A stretch of 47,106 nucleotides of DNA from Actinomycetota bacterium (lineage in GTDB: Bacteria; Actinomycetota; Acidimicrobiia; Acidimicrobiales; CADCSY01). The stretch spans positions 1 through 47,106 of the forward strand of contig JAHWJI010000006.1 of the NCBI GenBank assembly GCA_019348495.1, read 5' to 3'. The position numbers and the translations under genes were made by a program. The notes under the pieces are model-generated. The model searched no databases and was not told the DNA's origin. It was given only the letters and a program-made list of their open reading frames with translations. This document shows positions 1 through 8,220 of this stretch, one piece after another (the first letter of the stretch is position 1; each line of letters begins with the position of its first letter).

Positions 1-1677
1 GGCGGTGAAGAACATCTCCACGGCGTGCTGGAAGCCCTCGACGTCGAAGCGGTTCTCGTCCTCGTCGAGGAAGGCGAGCAGGTTGATGGAGGCCAGGTTG
101 CACGCCGAGTTGTCTAGATGCATGTACTCGCTGTTGTGCACGACGACTGCGCACCCGCTTCTGGAGTCGGCGGCGGGAGCGGCAACCGCGAAGTTGTGCG
201 TGCCCTCCACTTCGAGGTCGTAGACAGCAACGGGCTCGTCGAGCGACAAGTGCTCGACCGACAAGACCCAGTCCTGGCCCTCGACCGCCCGAAGTTCGAC
301 TGCGGCCTCCAGCGTTGCGGCTTCTCGGTACTCCCCCGTCGACGTCAGGAATCGGTGCTCCGGAGTGCAACGGGCCACGATGCCCTTCTGGGTGCGAACT
401 TCCACCAGATCGGTCGTGGAACCAACGATCCACGCCTTGATGATCTCTCGGCGCTGCACCACACCTGCTTCGAGATCGAGACTTGACGCTTCGGGCAGCG
501 ATCGTCCTTCGTCGCTCATGCGGGCCAGCCGTTCGATGGCGATGAGGCCATCACTCGTGTCGACCAGCGTCTCGCCCACGAAGCAGCAGGGGTTCGATCC
601 GTTGATGCGGCCGGTGTTGGCCGCGGTGTGCCAGCGGTTGATGGTGGTGTCGAACTGCATGCCCGGGTCGGCGCACTGCCAGGTGGCCTCGGAGATCTGG
701 CGCATCAGGTCGCGGGCCTTGACCGTGCGCACCACCTCACCCGTGGTGACGGCCCGGAGGTGCCAGTCGGCGTCGTCGACCACGGCCTGCATGAACTCGT
801 CGGTGACCCGCACCGAGTTGTTGGCGTTCTGGTACTGCGTGGAGTGGCTGTCCTTGCCGTCGAGGTCCATGTCGAAGCCGGCCTCTCGCAGCACCCGGGC
901 CTTGCGCTCCTCCACCGCCTTGCACCACACGAAGTCCTCGATGTCGGGGTGGTCGGCGTTGAGGATGACCATCTTGGCCGCCCGGCGGGTGGCCCCCCCC
1001 GACTTGATCGTCCCCGCCGAGGCGTCGGCGCCGCGCATGAAGCTGACCGGGCCCGAGGCGGTACCGCCCCCGTTGAGCAGCTCGGCCGAGGAGCGGATGC
1101 GGGACAGGTTGACGCCCGCACCGGAGCCACCCTTGAAGATGGTGCCCTCCTCGACGTACCAGTTGAGGATGGAGTCCATGGTGTCGTCGACCGACAGGAT
1201 GAAGCAGGCCGAGGCTTGCCTCTTCCGTCCCTTGGCGCCGATGTTGAACCACACCGGGGAGTTGAACGCCCCCCGCTGGGTGACGATGAGGTACTTGAGC
1301 TCGTCGGCGAAGGCCGCGGCCTCGGCCTCGTCGGCGAAGTAGCCGCCGGCCCGCCCCCAGCCGGCGATGGTGTCGACCACCCGGTCGGCTACCTGGCGCA
1401 GCGACGTCTCCCGCTCCGGGGTGCCCAGGGCCCCCCGGAAGTACTTCTGGGCCAGGATGTTGGTGGCGTGCAGGGACCAGGAGACCGGTACCTCGACGTC
1501 GGGCTGCTCGAAGGCCACCGAGCCGTCCCGGTAGTTGGTGATGCGACTCGTGCGCCGCTCCCAGGCCACCTGGTCGTAGGGGTGGACCCCGTCTCGCGTG
1601 AAGCGGCGGCGCAACCCGATGCGCCCCCCCACCACGGGCTCGTTCCCGGTCACCTGGCTCGATGGCGCCATCGCCAT
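1..1677 (-). CDS. nrdJ: Vitamin B12-dependent (class II) ribonucleoside-diphosphate reductase, 3' end cut by window edge, interrupted by an in-frame mini-intein
   Basis: Minus-strand frame reads MAMAPSSQVTGNEPVVGGRIGLRRRFTRDGVHPYDQVAWERR...FNSPVWFN...GGSGAGVNLSRIRSS...GRINGSNPC|intein|SEYMHLDNSACNLASINL. These are class II RNR motifs. An SD-like gaggaggca precedes the ATG. Confidence 0.93.
   Translation of the reverse strand, partial: MAMAPSSQVTGNEPVVGGRIGLRRRFTRDGVHPYDQVAWERRTSRITNYRDGSVAFEQPDVEVPVSWSLHATNILAQKYFRGALGTPERETSLRQVADRVVDTIAGWGRAGGYFADEAEAAAFADELKYLIVTQRGAFNSPVWFNIGAKGRKRQASACFILSVDDTMDSILNWYVEEGTIFKGGSGAGVNLSRIRSSAELLNGGGTASGPVSFMRGADASAGTIKSGGATRRAAKMVILNADHPDIEDFVWCKAVEERKARVLREAGFDMDLDGKDSHSTQYQNANNSVRVTDEFMQAVVDDADWHLRAVTTGEVVRTVKARDLMRQISEATWQCADPGMQFDTTINRWHTAANTGRINGSNPCCFVGETLVDTSDGLIAIERLARMSDEGRSLPEASSLDLEAGVVQRREIIKAWIVGSTTDLVEVRTQKGIVARCTPEHRFLTSTGEYREAATLEAAVELRAVEGQDWVLSVEHLSLDEPVAVYDLEVEGTHNFAVAAPAADSRSGCAVVVHNSEYMHLDNSACNLASINLLAFLDEDENRFDVEGFQHAVEMFFTA
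133..585 (-). other. Intein (mini-intein, 151 aa, no homing endonuclease domain) in NrdJ, junctions NPC|CFVGET...VVVHN|SEYM
   Basis: Hand translation: CFVGETLVDTSDGLIAIERL (block A), RCTPEHRFLTSTGEYREAATL (block B, TxxH), VYDLEVEGTHNF (block F), VVVHN|S (block G). Exact multiple of 3; flanking RNR sequence is continuous when it is removed. Confidence 0.95.
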
Positions 1678-1985
1678 TGCGTCTGCCTCCTCGACATCTC
1701 GGTGCGGCTGCGACTGCTGGTGCCAAGGCTCCACCGACCGATGTCTCCAGCCATCGAACCTCGGTTTCTCGGTTCCCCTCTGCGGTCCCTCGTCGTCCGT
1801 ATCGGGGGCCCGAGGGCTAGGGGTGGGACTTGTAATTACAGCACGGTCATTCCCGCGGTGCAAGCTCTGCCCGACATCGTCCGGGGACCGTAGGGCGGTG
1901 GCGCTGTGGAGGGGTAGAGGGCGCATCCTGTGGGCAGCGGGGCCCGAACTGGGGACATCGACGGCGCTGATACCGTCGCCTCCCC

Positions 1986-2699
1986 GTGCGCCAGCTCCTG
2001 CCCACCGTCGTCGACCAGGTCGATCCCGCCACCGCCTACGCCGAGTCGAGCCGTGGCCGACCCGGCGGGCGCCCGTGGGTGATGGCCAACATGGTGGCCT
2101 CCGTCGACGGCCGGGCTGCGGTGGAGGGTCGCACCGCCGCCCTGTCGGGCGCCGCCGACCGAGCCGTGTTCAACCTCCTCCGTACCCTGGCCGACGTGGT
2201 GCTGGTCGGGGCCGCGACGGTGCGAGCCGAGCGATACGGCCCCGTCCGCTCCGGTGCCCGTCCGCCGGTGGCCGTGGTGACCCGCAGCCTCGACCTCGAC
2301 TGGACCAGCCCCCTGTTCGCCGAGGCGGTGCAGCGCACCGAGGTGCTCACCTGCACCTCGGCCGACCCGGGTCGGCGAGCAGCGGCCACCCAGGTGGCCG
2401 ACGTCATCGTCGCCGGCGAGGGCCAGGTCGACCTGAGTCGGGCCCTGGACGAGCTCGGCGCTCGGGGCCGGCGGGTGGTGCTGTGCGAAGGTGGGCCCCA
2501 CCTGCTGGGCCAGCTCGTCGTGGCCGACCTGCTCGACGAGCTGTGCTTCACCCTGGACCCGCTGTTGGTCGGGGGGATCGAACCCTCCCTGATCGTCGCT
2601 CCTCCCATCCACCCACCGCAACGGCTGCGCCTGGTGTCGGTGATCGAGGACGACGGCGCGCTGCTCCTGCGCTACCTGCGCGCGCCGGCCCCGGCCTGA
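1986..2699 (+). CDS. RibD C-terminal / DHFR-like pyrimidine reductase family protein
   Basis: MRQLLPTVVDQVDP...WVMANMVASVDGRAAVEGRTAALSGAADRAVFNLLRTLADVVLVGAATVRAERYGP...LCEGGPHLLGQLVVADLLDELCFTLDPLLVGG matches the RibD_C fold. Confidence 0.88.
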   Translation: MRQLLPTVVDQVDPATAYAESSRGRPGGRPWVMANMVASVDGRAAVEGRTAALSGAADRAVFNLLRTLADVVLVGAATVRAERYGPVRSGARPPVAVVTRSLDLDWTSPLFAEAVQRTEVLTCTSADPGRRAAATQVADVIVAGEGQVDLSRALDELGARGRRVVLCEGGPHLLGQLVVADLLDELCFTLDPLLVGGIEPSLIVAPPIHPPQRLRLVSVIEDDGALLLRYLRAPAPA

Positions 2700-2728
2700 C
2701 CGTCTCGGCCCCCGGCCGCTCCCCGCGG

Positions 2729-3169
2729 TCACTGCGCCTCGGGGATCACCAGGCGATCCCCGGCCATGAGGATGCGCCCGCCATTGGCCTCCTCCAGGGC
2801 GGCGACGCGGACCCTGAGGTCGGACCCGCCTCCCACCTCCTCGGCGATGGACCAGTAGGTCTCGCCCGGCTGCACCAGGCGCACGGCGCCGACCGCCGGC
2901 GACGGGACCGCGGACGGGACCGCTGCGGGGCGACGTGCACCCCCCAGCCCGACGGCGACGTCGGCCACCACGCCGCCCACGGCCATGAGCACCGCCACCG
3001 CGGCCATGGTGAGCGCCGCCCGCCACCGCCCATCGCTCGAACGTCTCCCCGACCCGGGACGGCGGGGGGGGTGGTGGTTGGGGTTGCGGCCTTCGGGCAC
3101 GGGGCTCCTGGGCCCGCCCGGCCACCCCTGCTCCCTCGTCGTCCCCCGGTCGTGCACCAGTGCAGCCAT
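2729..3169 (-). CDS. Membrane-anchored LysM protein, divergent from lexA (candidate SOS-induced cell-division inhibitor, YneA/Rv2719c-like)
   Basis: TM segment (ALTMAAVAVLMAVGGVVADVAVG) followed by LysM-like VRLVQPGETYWSIAEEVGGGSDLRVRVAALEEANGGRILMAGDRLVIP. SD ggagagg upstream of ATG. Divergent neighbour of lexA. Confidence 0.8.
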   Translation of the reverse strand: MAALVHDRGTTREQGWPGGPRSPVPEGRNPNHHPPRRPGSGRRSSDGRWRAALTMAAVAVLMAVGGVVADVAVGLGGARRPAAVPSAVPSPAVGAVRLVQPGETYWSIAEEVGGGSDLRVRVAALEEANGGRILMAGDRLVIPEAQ

Positions 3170-3209
3170 GGCCTCTTCCTCTCCCGGCCCCTCACCCAAC
3201 GCCCGTTCC

Positions 3210-3325
3210 CAAACTTGTGTTCCCCACAACAGCACGCGCGGACGTTCGTGTCAAGGGTCCGCCGGAACGAGTGTTTGCCTCCGGTGACGACCTGCGCTAC
3301 CGTGCGCTACAGGAACGCCCGTTCG
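3210..3325. promoter_or_regulatory. lexA/LysM intergenic region with near-consensus SOS (LexA) boxes at 3264..3277 and 3312..3325, plus a weaker one at 3210..3223
   Basis: GGAACGCCCGTTCG (3312..3325, one mismatch to CGAAC-N4-GTTCG); GGAACGAGTGTTTG (3264..3277, two mismatches); CAAACTTGTGTTCC (3210..3223, two mismatches). Candidate lexA promoter TTGCCT (3275..3280)-17 bp-TACCGT (3298..3303). Confidence 0.65.
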
Positions 3326-3418
3326 CCACGATCGCCTTTAGGCAGGATCGCCTGCACCGGGCATCGAGGAGCGGGTCCCGACAAGCCGGTACACGCCGGG
3401 GAAGCGAAGGTGGAGACC

Positions 3419-4051
3419 ATGGCCGAGGCGCCGATCAGCGAGCGACAGCGAGAGATCCTGCAGTTCATCGTCGACGAGCAGCGAGACCGGGGCTTTCCCC
3501 CGTCGGTCCGGGAGATCGGCCTGGCCGTGGGTCTGACCTCCCCCTCGACGGTGCACACCCACCTCAACACGCTCGAGCGGCGGGGCTACATCCGTCGTGA
3601 CCCCACCAAGCCCCGGGCCATGGAGGTCTGCTACGACCCGGGCTCGGGCGCCACCGCCGAACGCCGTCCCGTCAACCACGTCCCTCTGGTCGGCGACGTC
3701 GCCGCCGGCGCCAACGTGTTGGCCCAGGAGAACGTCGAGGAGCTGGTGCCCGTCCCGGCCGACCTCACCGGCGAGGGCACCTTGTTCATGCTGCGCGTGC
3801 GGGGAGATTCCATGATCGACGCGGGCATCCTCGACGGCGACTTCGTCGTGGTCCGCCAGCAACCCGACGCCAACGACGGCGACGTGGTGGTGGCCGGCAT
3901 CCCGGGAGAGGAGGCCACGGTCAAGACCCTGCGGCGGGAGGGCGACGAAGCGATCCTGGTACCGGCCAACACCAGCTTGTCGCCCGTTCGCTACCGATCC
4001 GAAGAGATCGCGATCTTTGGTAAAGTGGTCACGGTTCTGCGCCGATTGTAG
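3419..4051 (+). CDS. lexA: LexA repressor, SOS regulon, S24 autoprotease
   Basis: MAEAPISERQREILQFIVDEQRDRGFPPSVREIGLAVGLTSPSTVHTHLNTLERRGYIRRDPTKPRAMEV...LVGDVAAGANVLAQENVEE...FMLRVRGDSMIDAGILDGDFVVVR...ATVKTL. Confidence 0.97.
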   Translation: MAEAPISERQREILQFIVDEQRDRGFPPSVREIGLAVGLTSPSTVHTHLNTLERRGYIRRDPTKPRAMEVCYDPGSGATAERRPVNHVPLVGDVAAGANVLAQENVEELVPVPADLTGEGTLFMLRVRGDSMIDAGILDGDFVVVRQQPDANDGDVVVAGIPGEEATVKTLRREGDEAILVPANTSLSPVRYRSEEIAIFGKVVTVLRRL

Positions 4052-4086
4052 AAAAGCGGGACAGCGGCACCGCGCAGGAGGCCCAC

Positions 4087-5406
4087 ATGCAGCGAATCGT
4101 CGGGGTGCTCGCGCTCGCCCTCGCGCTCCTGCTCGCCCTGCCGGGGGTGGCCACCGCCAGCAACGATCCGTTGTTCCCCCAGCAGTGGGCCTTGGATGCC
4201 ATCGGCGCCGAGACGGCATGGAGCCGGGGACGGGGCGGGGGCACGATCATCGCCGTGGTCGACACCGGCATCGACCTCGACCACGAGGACCTGGCGTCGA
4301 AGATCGTGGCCGGCTACGACTTCATCGGGGGGGACTCCTCCCCCGAGGACGACGCCCGCGACTGCGAGCCCCGCCAGCCCGGCTGCAACTACGGTCGAGG
4401 GCACGGGACGCACGTGGCCGGCATCGCCGCCGCCGCCACCGGGAACCGCACCGGCGTCGCCGGGGTGGCGCCCGATGCCCGCATCATGCCCATCCGGGTG
4501 CTCGACTCCGCGGGCAGCGGCCACGTCACCCAGGTCGCCCAGGGCATCCGCTTCGCCGCCGACAACGGCGCCGACGTGATCAACCTCTCCTTCGGTGAGA
4601 TCGCCACCGACGTCGACCTCTCGCCCGCCTTCACCGAGGCCATCCGTTACGCCTGGGCCAGGGGCTCCATCCCGGTGGTGGCCGCCGGCAACGACTTCGT
4701 GGGCACGAGCAGCTTCACCGACGAACCCGCCCTGGTGGTCACCGCCACTGGCCGGACCGGCGGCCGGGCCGGCTACGCCAGCAGCGTGGGCAACGCCCGG
4801 TGGGGCATGGCCGCTCCTGGGGGCGACGGGCGGGTCGGCTCCGACGAGGTGTGCACCCCCGAGACGGGCATCGTCTCCACCCACGCCGACAACAACTACG
4901 CCTGCCTGGTGGGCACCTCGATGGCCGTGCCCCACGTGGCCGGCGCCGCCGCCGTGCTCCGGGGCATGGGACTGTCGCCCCAGCAGGTCGTCGACCAACT
5001 CCTCACCACCACCGACGACGTGGGCACCATAGGTCGCGACACCACCTTCGGCGCCGGCCGGCTGAACCTGGCCCGGGCCGCGCACAGCGCCCTGCCACCG
5101 ACCACCGTGGCGCCGGCCACCGTCGCCGCCGTGCCCACCACGACGCCGCCCACCAGCGAGGCACCGGCGACGACCACCACCACCGAGGCGCCCACCACCA
5201 CGGTGCCGTCGCCCACCGTGTCCCTGCCGATGGGCAACCCCACACCGATCGAGCCGCCCGGGCGGGCCATCGCCCTCCTGCCCGACGACGTCCGGGGCGA
5301 CGACACCACCCGCTACGTGGCGGCCGTCCCCGCCGGGTTGCTGATCGCCGGCGTGGGCGCGGCGACGTGGCGCATGCGCCCCCGCCCATCCTCCCCCCTG
5401 CGCTGA
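4087..5406 (+). CDS. Secreted S8 (subtilisin-like) serine peptidase with Thr/Pro-rich linker and C-terminal TM anchor
   Basis: Signal peptide MQRIVGVLALALALLLALPGVATA; triad motifs VVDTGIDLDHED, GHGTHVAGIAA, GTSMAVPHVAGAAA; C-terminal TM before RMRPRP. Confidence 0.93.
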   Translation: MQRIVGVLALALALLLALPGVATASNDPLFPQQWALDAIGAETAWSRGRGGGTIIAVVDTGIDLDHEDLASKIVAGYDFIGGDSSPEDDARDCEPRQPGCNYGRGHGTHVAGIAAAATGNRTGVAGVAPDARIMPIRVLDSAGSGHVTQVAQGIRFAADNGADVINLSFGEIATDVDLSPAFTEAIRYAWARGSIPVVAAGNDFVGTSSFTDEPALVVTATGRTGGRAGYASSVGNARWGMAAPGGDGRVGSDEVCTPETGIVSTHADNNYACLVGTSMAVPHVAGAAAVLRGMGLSPQQVVDQLLTTTDDVGTIGRDTTFGAGRLNLARAAHSALPPTTVAPATVAAVPTTTPPTSEAPATTTTTEAPTTTVPSPTVSLPMGNPTPIEPPGRAIALLPDDVRGDDTTRYVAAVPAGLLIAGVGAATWRMRPRPSSPLR

Positions 5407-5428
5407 ACCAGGCGTCGCCTCCCCGACG

Positions 5429-6496
5429 TCAGCCCGGGCCCCGGACCACCAGGTCGGCCAGTGCGGCGTAGGTGGCGTCCAGCGGGGCCCGCTCCACCCG
5501 CTCGTCCGGGTGGTGGGCGAGCGTGGGGTCGCCCGGTCCCAGGTTGCAGGCAGGGACGCCCAGCACGGCGAAGCGGGCCACGTCGGTCCATCCCAACTTG
5601 GCCCGCACGGTCATGCCCGGGCGCCGCGCGAGGGCCTGGAGCAGCGGGTGGTCGAGGGCGGGCCGGGCCCCGCCGGCGACGTCGACCACCTCCAGGTGAT
5701 CATCGGCCCCGAGCACCGGCGCCAGAAGGCGACGCAGCTCCCGCTCGGCCTCGTCGGGAGCGCGGTCGGGGGCGAAGCGGTGGTTGAGGGTGAGCCGGGC
5801 CCGGTCGGGAACCACGTTGCCGGCCACCCCAGCCTCCACGGCCACCGCCTGCAGGGCCTCGGCGAACTGGCACCCGTCGAGCACCGGCCTGCGGCCCTCG
5901 TAGCCGGCCACCACCTCGAGCAACGGCCCGAGGCGGTGCACGGCGTTGACCCCCATCCACGGCCTGGCCGTGTGTGCCCGCCTGCCCACCACCTCGGCCA
6001 CCAGGCGCATGGTCCCCTGGCAGCCTGCCTCGATGACCGCCCCGGTGGGCTCCCCCAGGATGGCGGCGTCGCCGGCCAGGAGCTCGGGCCTGGCGGCCGC
6101 GAGGTGAGCCAGGCCGTTGTGGCGGGCCTCCACCTCCTCGGCGGCGTAGAAGACGTAGGTGAGGTCGACCGCCGGGTCCTCGACGAGGTCGGCCAGCTCG
6201 AGGAACACCGCCAGGCCCGCCTTCATGTCCGAGGCACCCAGGCCGTGGACCACGTCGCCTTCGATGCGGGCCCGCTGGTTGGCGTTGGCGGGCACGGTGT
6301 CGAGGTGGCCGGCCAAGATCAGCCGCCAGGGGCGACCGAGGCTGGTGCGGGCCACCACGTTGTCGCCGTGGCGCTCCACCGCCAACCCCGGTCGGGACGC
6401 CAGGCGGGTCTCGACGTGATCGGCGAGGGCCTGCTCGTGATGGCTGACCGAGGCGATGTCGACCAGCTCGGCGGTGCGAGCCAGCAGGTCGCTCAC
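5429..6496 (-). CDS. dapE: Succinyl-diaminopimelate desuccinylase (M20 family)
   Basis: MSDLLARTAELVDIASVSHHEQALADHVETRL...ILAGHLDTVPAN...GASDMKAGLAVFLELADL...FYAAEEVEARHNGL; near dapD and dapC. Confidence 0.92.
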   Translation of the reverse strand: MSDLLARTAELVDIASVSHHEQALADHVETRLASRPGLAVERHGDNVVARTSLGRPWRLILAGHLDTVPANANQRARIEGDVVHGLGASDMKAGLAVFLELADLVEDPAVDLTYVFYAAEEVEARHNGLAHLAAARPELLAGDAAILGEPTGAVIEAGCQGTMRLVAEVVGRRAHTARPWMGVNAVHRLGPLLEVVAGYEGRRPVLDGCQFAEALQAVAVEAGVAGNVVPDRARLTLNHRFAPDRAPDEAERELRRLLAPVLGADDHLEVVDVAGGARPALDHPLLQALARRPGMTVRAKLGWTDVARFAVLGVPACNLGPGDPTLAHHPDERVERAPLDATYAALADLVVRGPG

Positions 6497-6533
6497 GGCC
6501 GGCGCTGGGCGGCGGCCACGCTCGGGGCCCTGC

Positions 6534-7361
6534 TCACACGACGGTCCCGTGGGTGCGCAGCACCTCGTTGAGCTGGGCCTTCTCGTGGCGCTGACCCTCG
6601 GCCAGGCGCTTGATGACCAGCACGCAGGGCAATCCGAACTCGCCTCCGGGGAAGCTCCGGCGCCGGGTGGCCGTCACCGCCACGCACCACGGCGGCACCA
6701 CTCCCCGGCTCAGCTCCTCGCCGGTCTCGGCCTCTATGACCGGGACCGACGCCGCCAGGATGGCGCCGGCGCCCAGCACCGCCCCCTGGCCCACCCGGGC
6801 CCCCTCGACCACCATGCAGCGACTCCCGATGAGGGCGTCGTCGCCGATGAACACCGGGGCGGCCTGGGGCGGCTCGAGCACGCCACCGATGCCCACGCCC
6901 CCCGAGAGGTGCACGTTGTCGCCCACCTGGGCGCACGAGCCCACCGTGGCCCAGGTGTCGACCATGGTGTTGGCTCCCACCCGGGCGCCGATGTTGACGT
7001 AGCTGGGCATGAGGACCACCCCGCGGTCGAGAAACGACCCCCACCGGGCTGAGGCCCCCGGCACCACCCGCACCCCGGCCTCGGCGTGGCCCCCCTTGAG
7101 GGGGATCTTGTCGGCGAACTCGAAGGGGCCGACCTCCACGGTGTCCATCCGCGACTGGTGGAACAGCAACAAGATGGCCCGCTTGAGCCACTGGTGGACC
7201 ACCACCTCGCCGTCGGGCCCCATCTCCGCCACCCGGGCCGCCCCGGTGTCGAGCAGGCCGACGGCCTCCAGCACGACCCGACCTACATCGGCGTCGCCGG
7301 GCACGAGCTCGGCCCGCCGCTCCCACAGCTCGTCGATCTGCGCTTCCAGCGTGGTGGCCAT
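6534..7361 (-). CDS. dapD: 2,3,4,5-tetrahydropyridine-2,6-dicarboxylate N-succinyltransferase
   Basis: MATTLEAQIDELWERRAEL...MPSYVNIGARVGANTMVDTWATVGSCAQVGDNVHLSGGVGIGGVLEPPQAAPVFIGDDALIGSRCMVVEGARVG: hexapeptide-repeat DapD. Confidence 0.93.
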   Translation of the reverse strand: MATTLEAQIDELWERRAELVPGDADVGRVVLEAVGLLDTGAARVAEMGPDGEVVVHQWLKRAILLLFHQSRMDTVEVGPFEFADKIPLKGGHAEAGVRVVPGASARWGSFLDRGVVLMPSYVNIGARVGANTMVDTWATVGSCAQVGDNVHLSGGVGIGGVLEPPQAAPVFIGDDALIGSRCMVVEGARVGQGAVLGAGAILAASVPVIEAETGEELSRGVVPPWCVAVTATRRRSFPGGEFGLPCVLVIKRLAEGQRHEKAQLNEVLRTHGTVV

Positions 7362-7389
7362 CGGCGCAGCGTAGGGCCCCGGGTGGGGG

Positions 7390-8220
7390 TCACGGGTTGC
7401 GCAGCAGCGCCTGCAGCCTGAGCCCGAGCCACGGGCGGCGGCCCCAGGCCAGGAACCGGCCACGGGCGATGGCCGGCCACTGGCTGGCACGTCCCCAGGC
7501 CACCAGCAAGAAGGCGGCGGGGTCGACCGACAGGTGGCAGTCGATCGGTGCCCCTCGGGGGCCGGCGCCCGGGACCACGGGCTCGACGACGGCGTCACCG
7601 GCGCCGAAGCGAAGGAGGAACCGTCCCCCGCCCCGGACCCGCACGTCGTAGCTGGCCCAGACGTCGGCGGCCTCCTCCTGGTCGACCAGGGACCGCCCCA
7701 GGTGGCCGATGATCGGGAGCAGGAAGGTGTCGAGGACCAGCGCGGCGTGTCGATCGGGGATGGGCCAAACCTCACCTTCGGCCCGGGCGATGTCCCAGCC
7801 GTGCACCACCAACTCGTTGAGCACCTGGCCGGCCAACGTCTCGGCAACGACGTCGACTCCGGCGACGACCCACGGCAGGGGCTCCCCGCCGACCACGTCC
7901 TCCAACACCTGGACGAAGGTGGCGGCACTGGCCTCGATGCGCCCGGCGAGCACGGCGAGGTCACGCTCGCCCTCGCTGTCGACGAGCATGGTGGTGAACG
8001 CGGGCAGCTCCCACAGGTCGTCGATCAGGGGACCGCCGCCGCGGGCCAGGGCGGTGACGGCCTCGAGGACGTGGGCGACGTGCACGGCGAGGTCGGTGAG
8101 GTCCCAGCTACCCAGGGCCGGGGCGTCCGCCCGGCGGACGCGGCGCAGCAGCATGGCCAGGCGGGCGGCGCTGGCCCGCACGGCCACGCCCAGCTCCGAC
8201 AGGTCGGCTGCGGCGTCCAT
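7390..8220 (-). CDS. Maleylpyruvate isomerase / DinB-like N-terminal domain protein (TIGR03083-like)
   Basis: MDAAADLSELGVAVRASAARLAMLLRRV...LGSWDLTDLAVHVAHVLEAVTALARGG...LNELVVHGWDIARA. Start overlaps the upstream aminotransferase stop by 1 nt. Confidence 0.72.
   Translation of the reverse strand: MDAAADLSELGVAVRASAARLAMLLRRVRRADAPALGSWDLTDLAVHVAHVLEAVTALARGGGPLIDDLWELPAFTTMLVDSEGERDLAVLAGRIEASAATFVQVLEDVVGGEPLPWVVAGVDVVAETLAGQVLNELVVHGWDIARAEGEVWPIPDRHAALVLDTFLLPIIGHLGRSLVDQEEAADVWASYDVRVRGGGRFLLRFGAGDAVVEPVVPGAGPRGAPIDCHLSVDPAAFLLVAWGRASQWPAIARGRFLAWGRRPWLGLRLQALLRNP

Noticed and set aside
628-1893. 421-aa plus-strand ORF opposite nrdJ
   Set aside because: Shadow ORF of a GC-rich gene: the minus strand has clear class II RNR motifs, while this translation is low-complexity G/V/H/D-rich.
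1836-3125. 429-aa minus-strand ORF opposite the RibD-like gene
   Set aside because: Antisense to a well-supported RibD_C reductase; Gly/Arg/Pro-rich composition typical of shadow frames.
5101-5220. ACC/Thr-Pro-rich repetitive stretch in the S8 peptidase
   Set aside because: Ordinary Thr/Pro linker before a C-terminal anchor; codon repetition expected in high-GC DNA.
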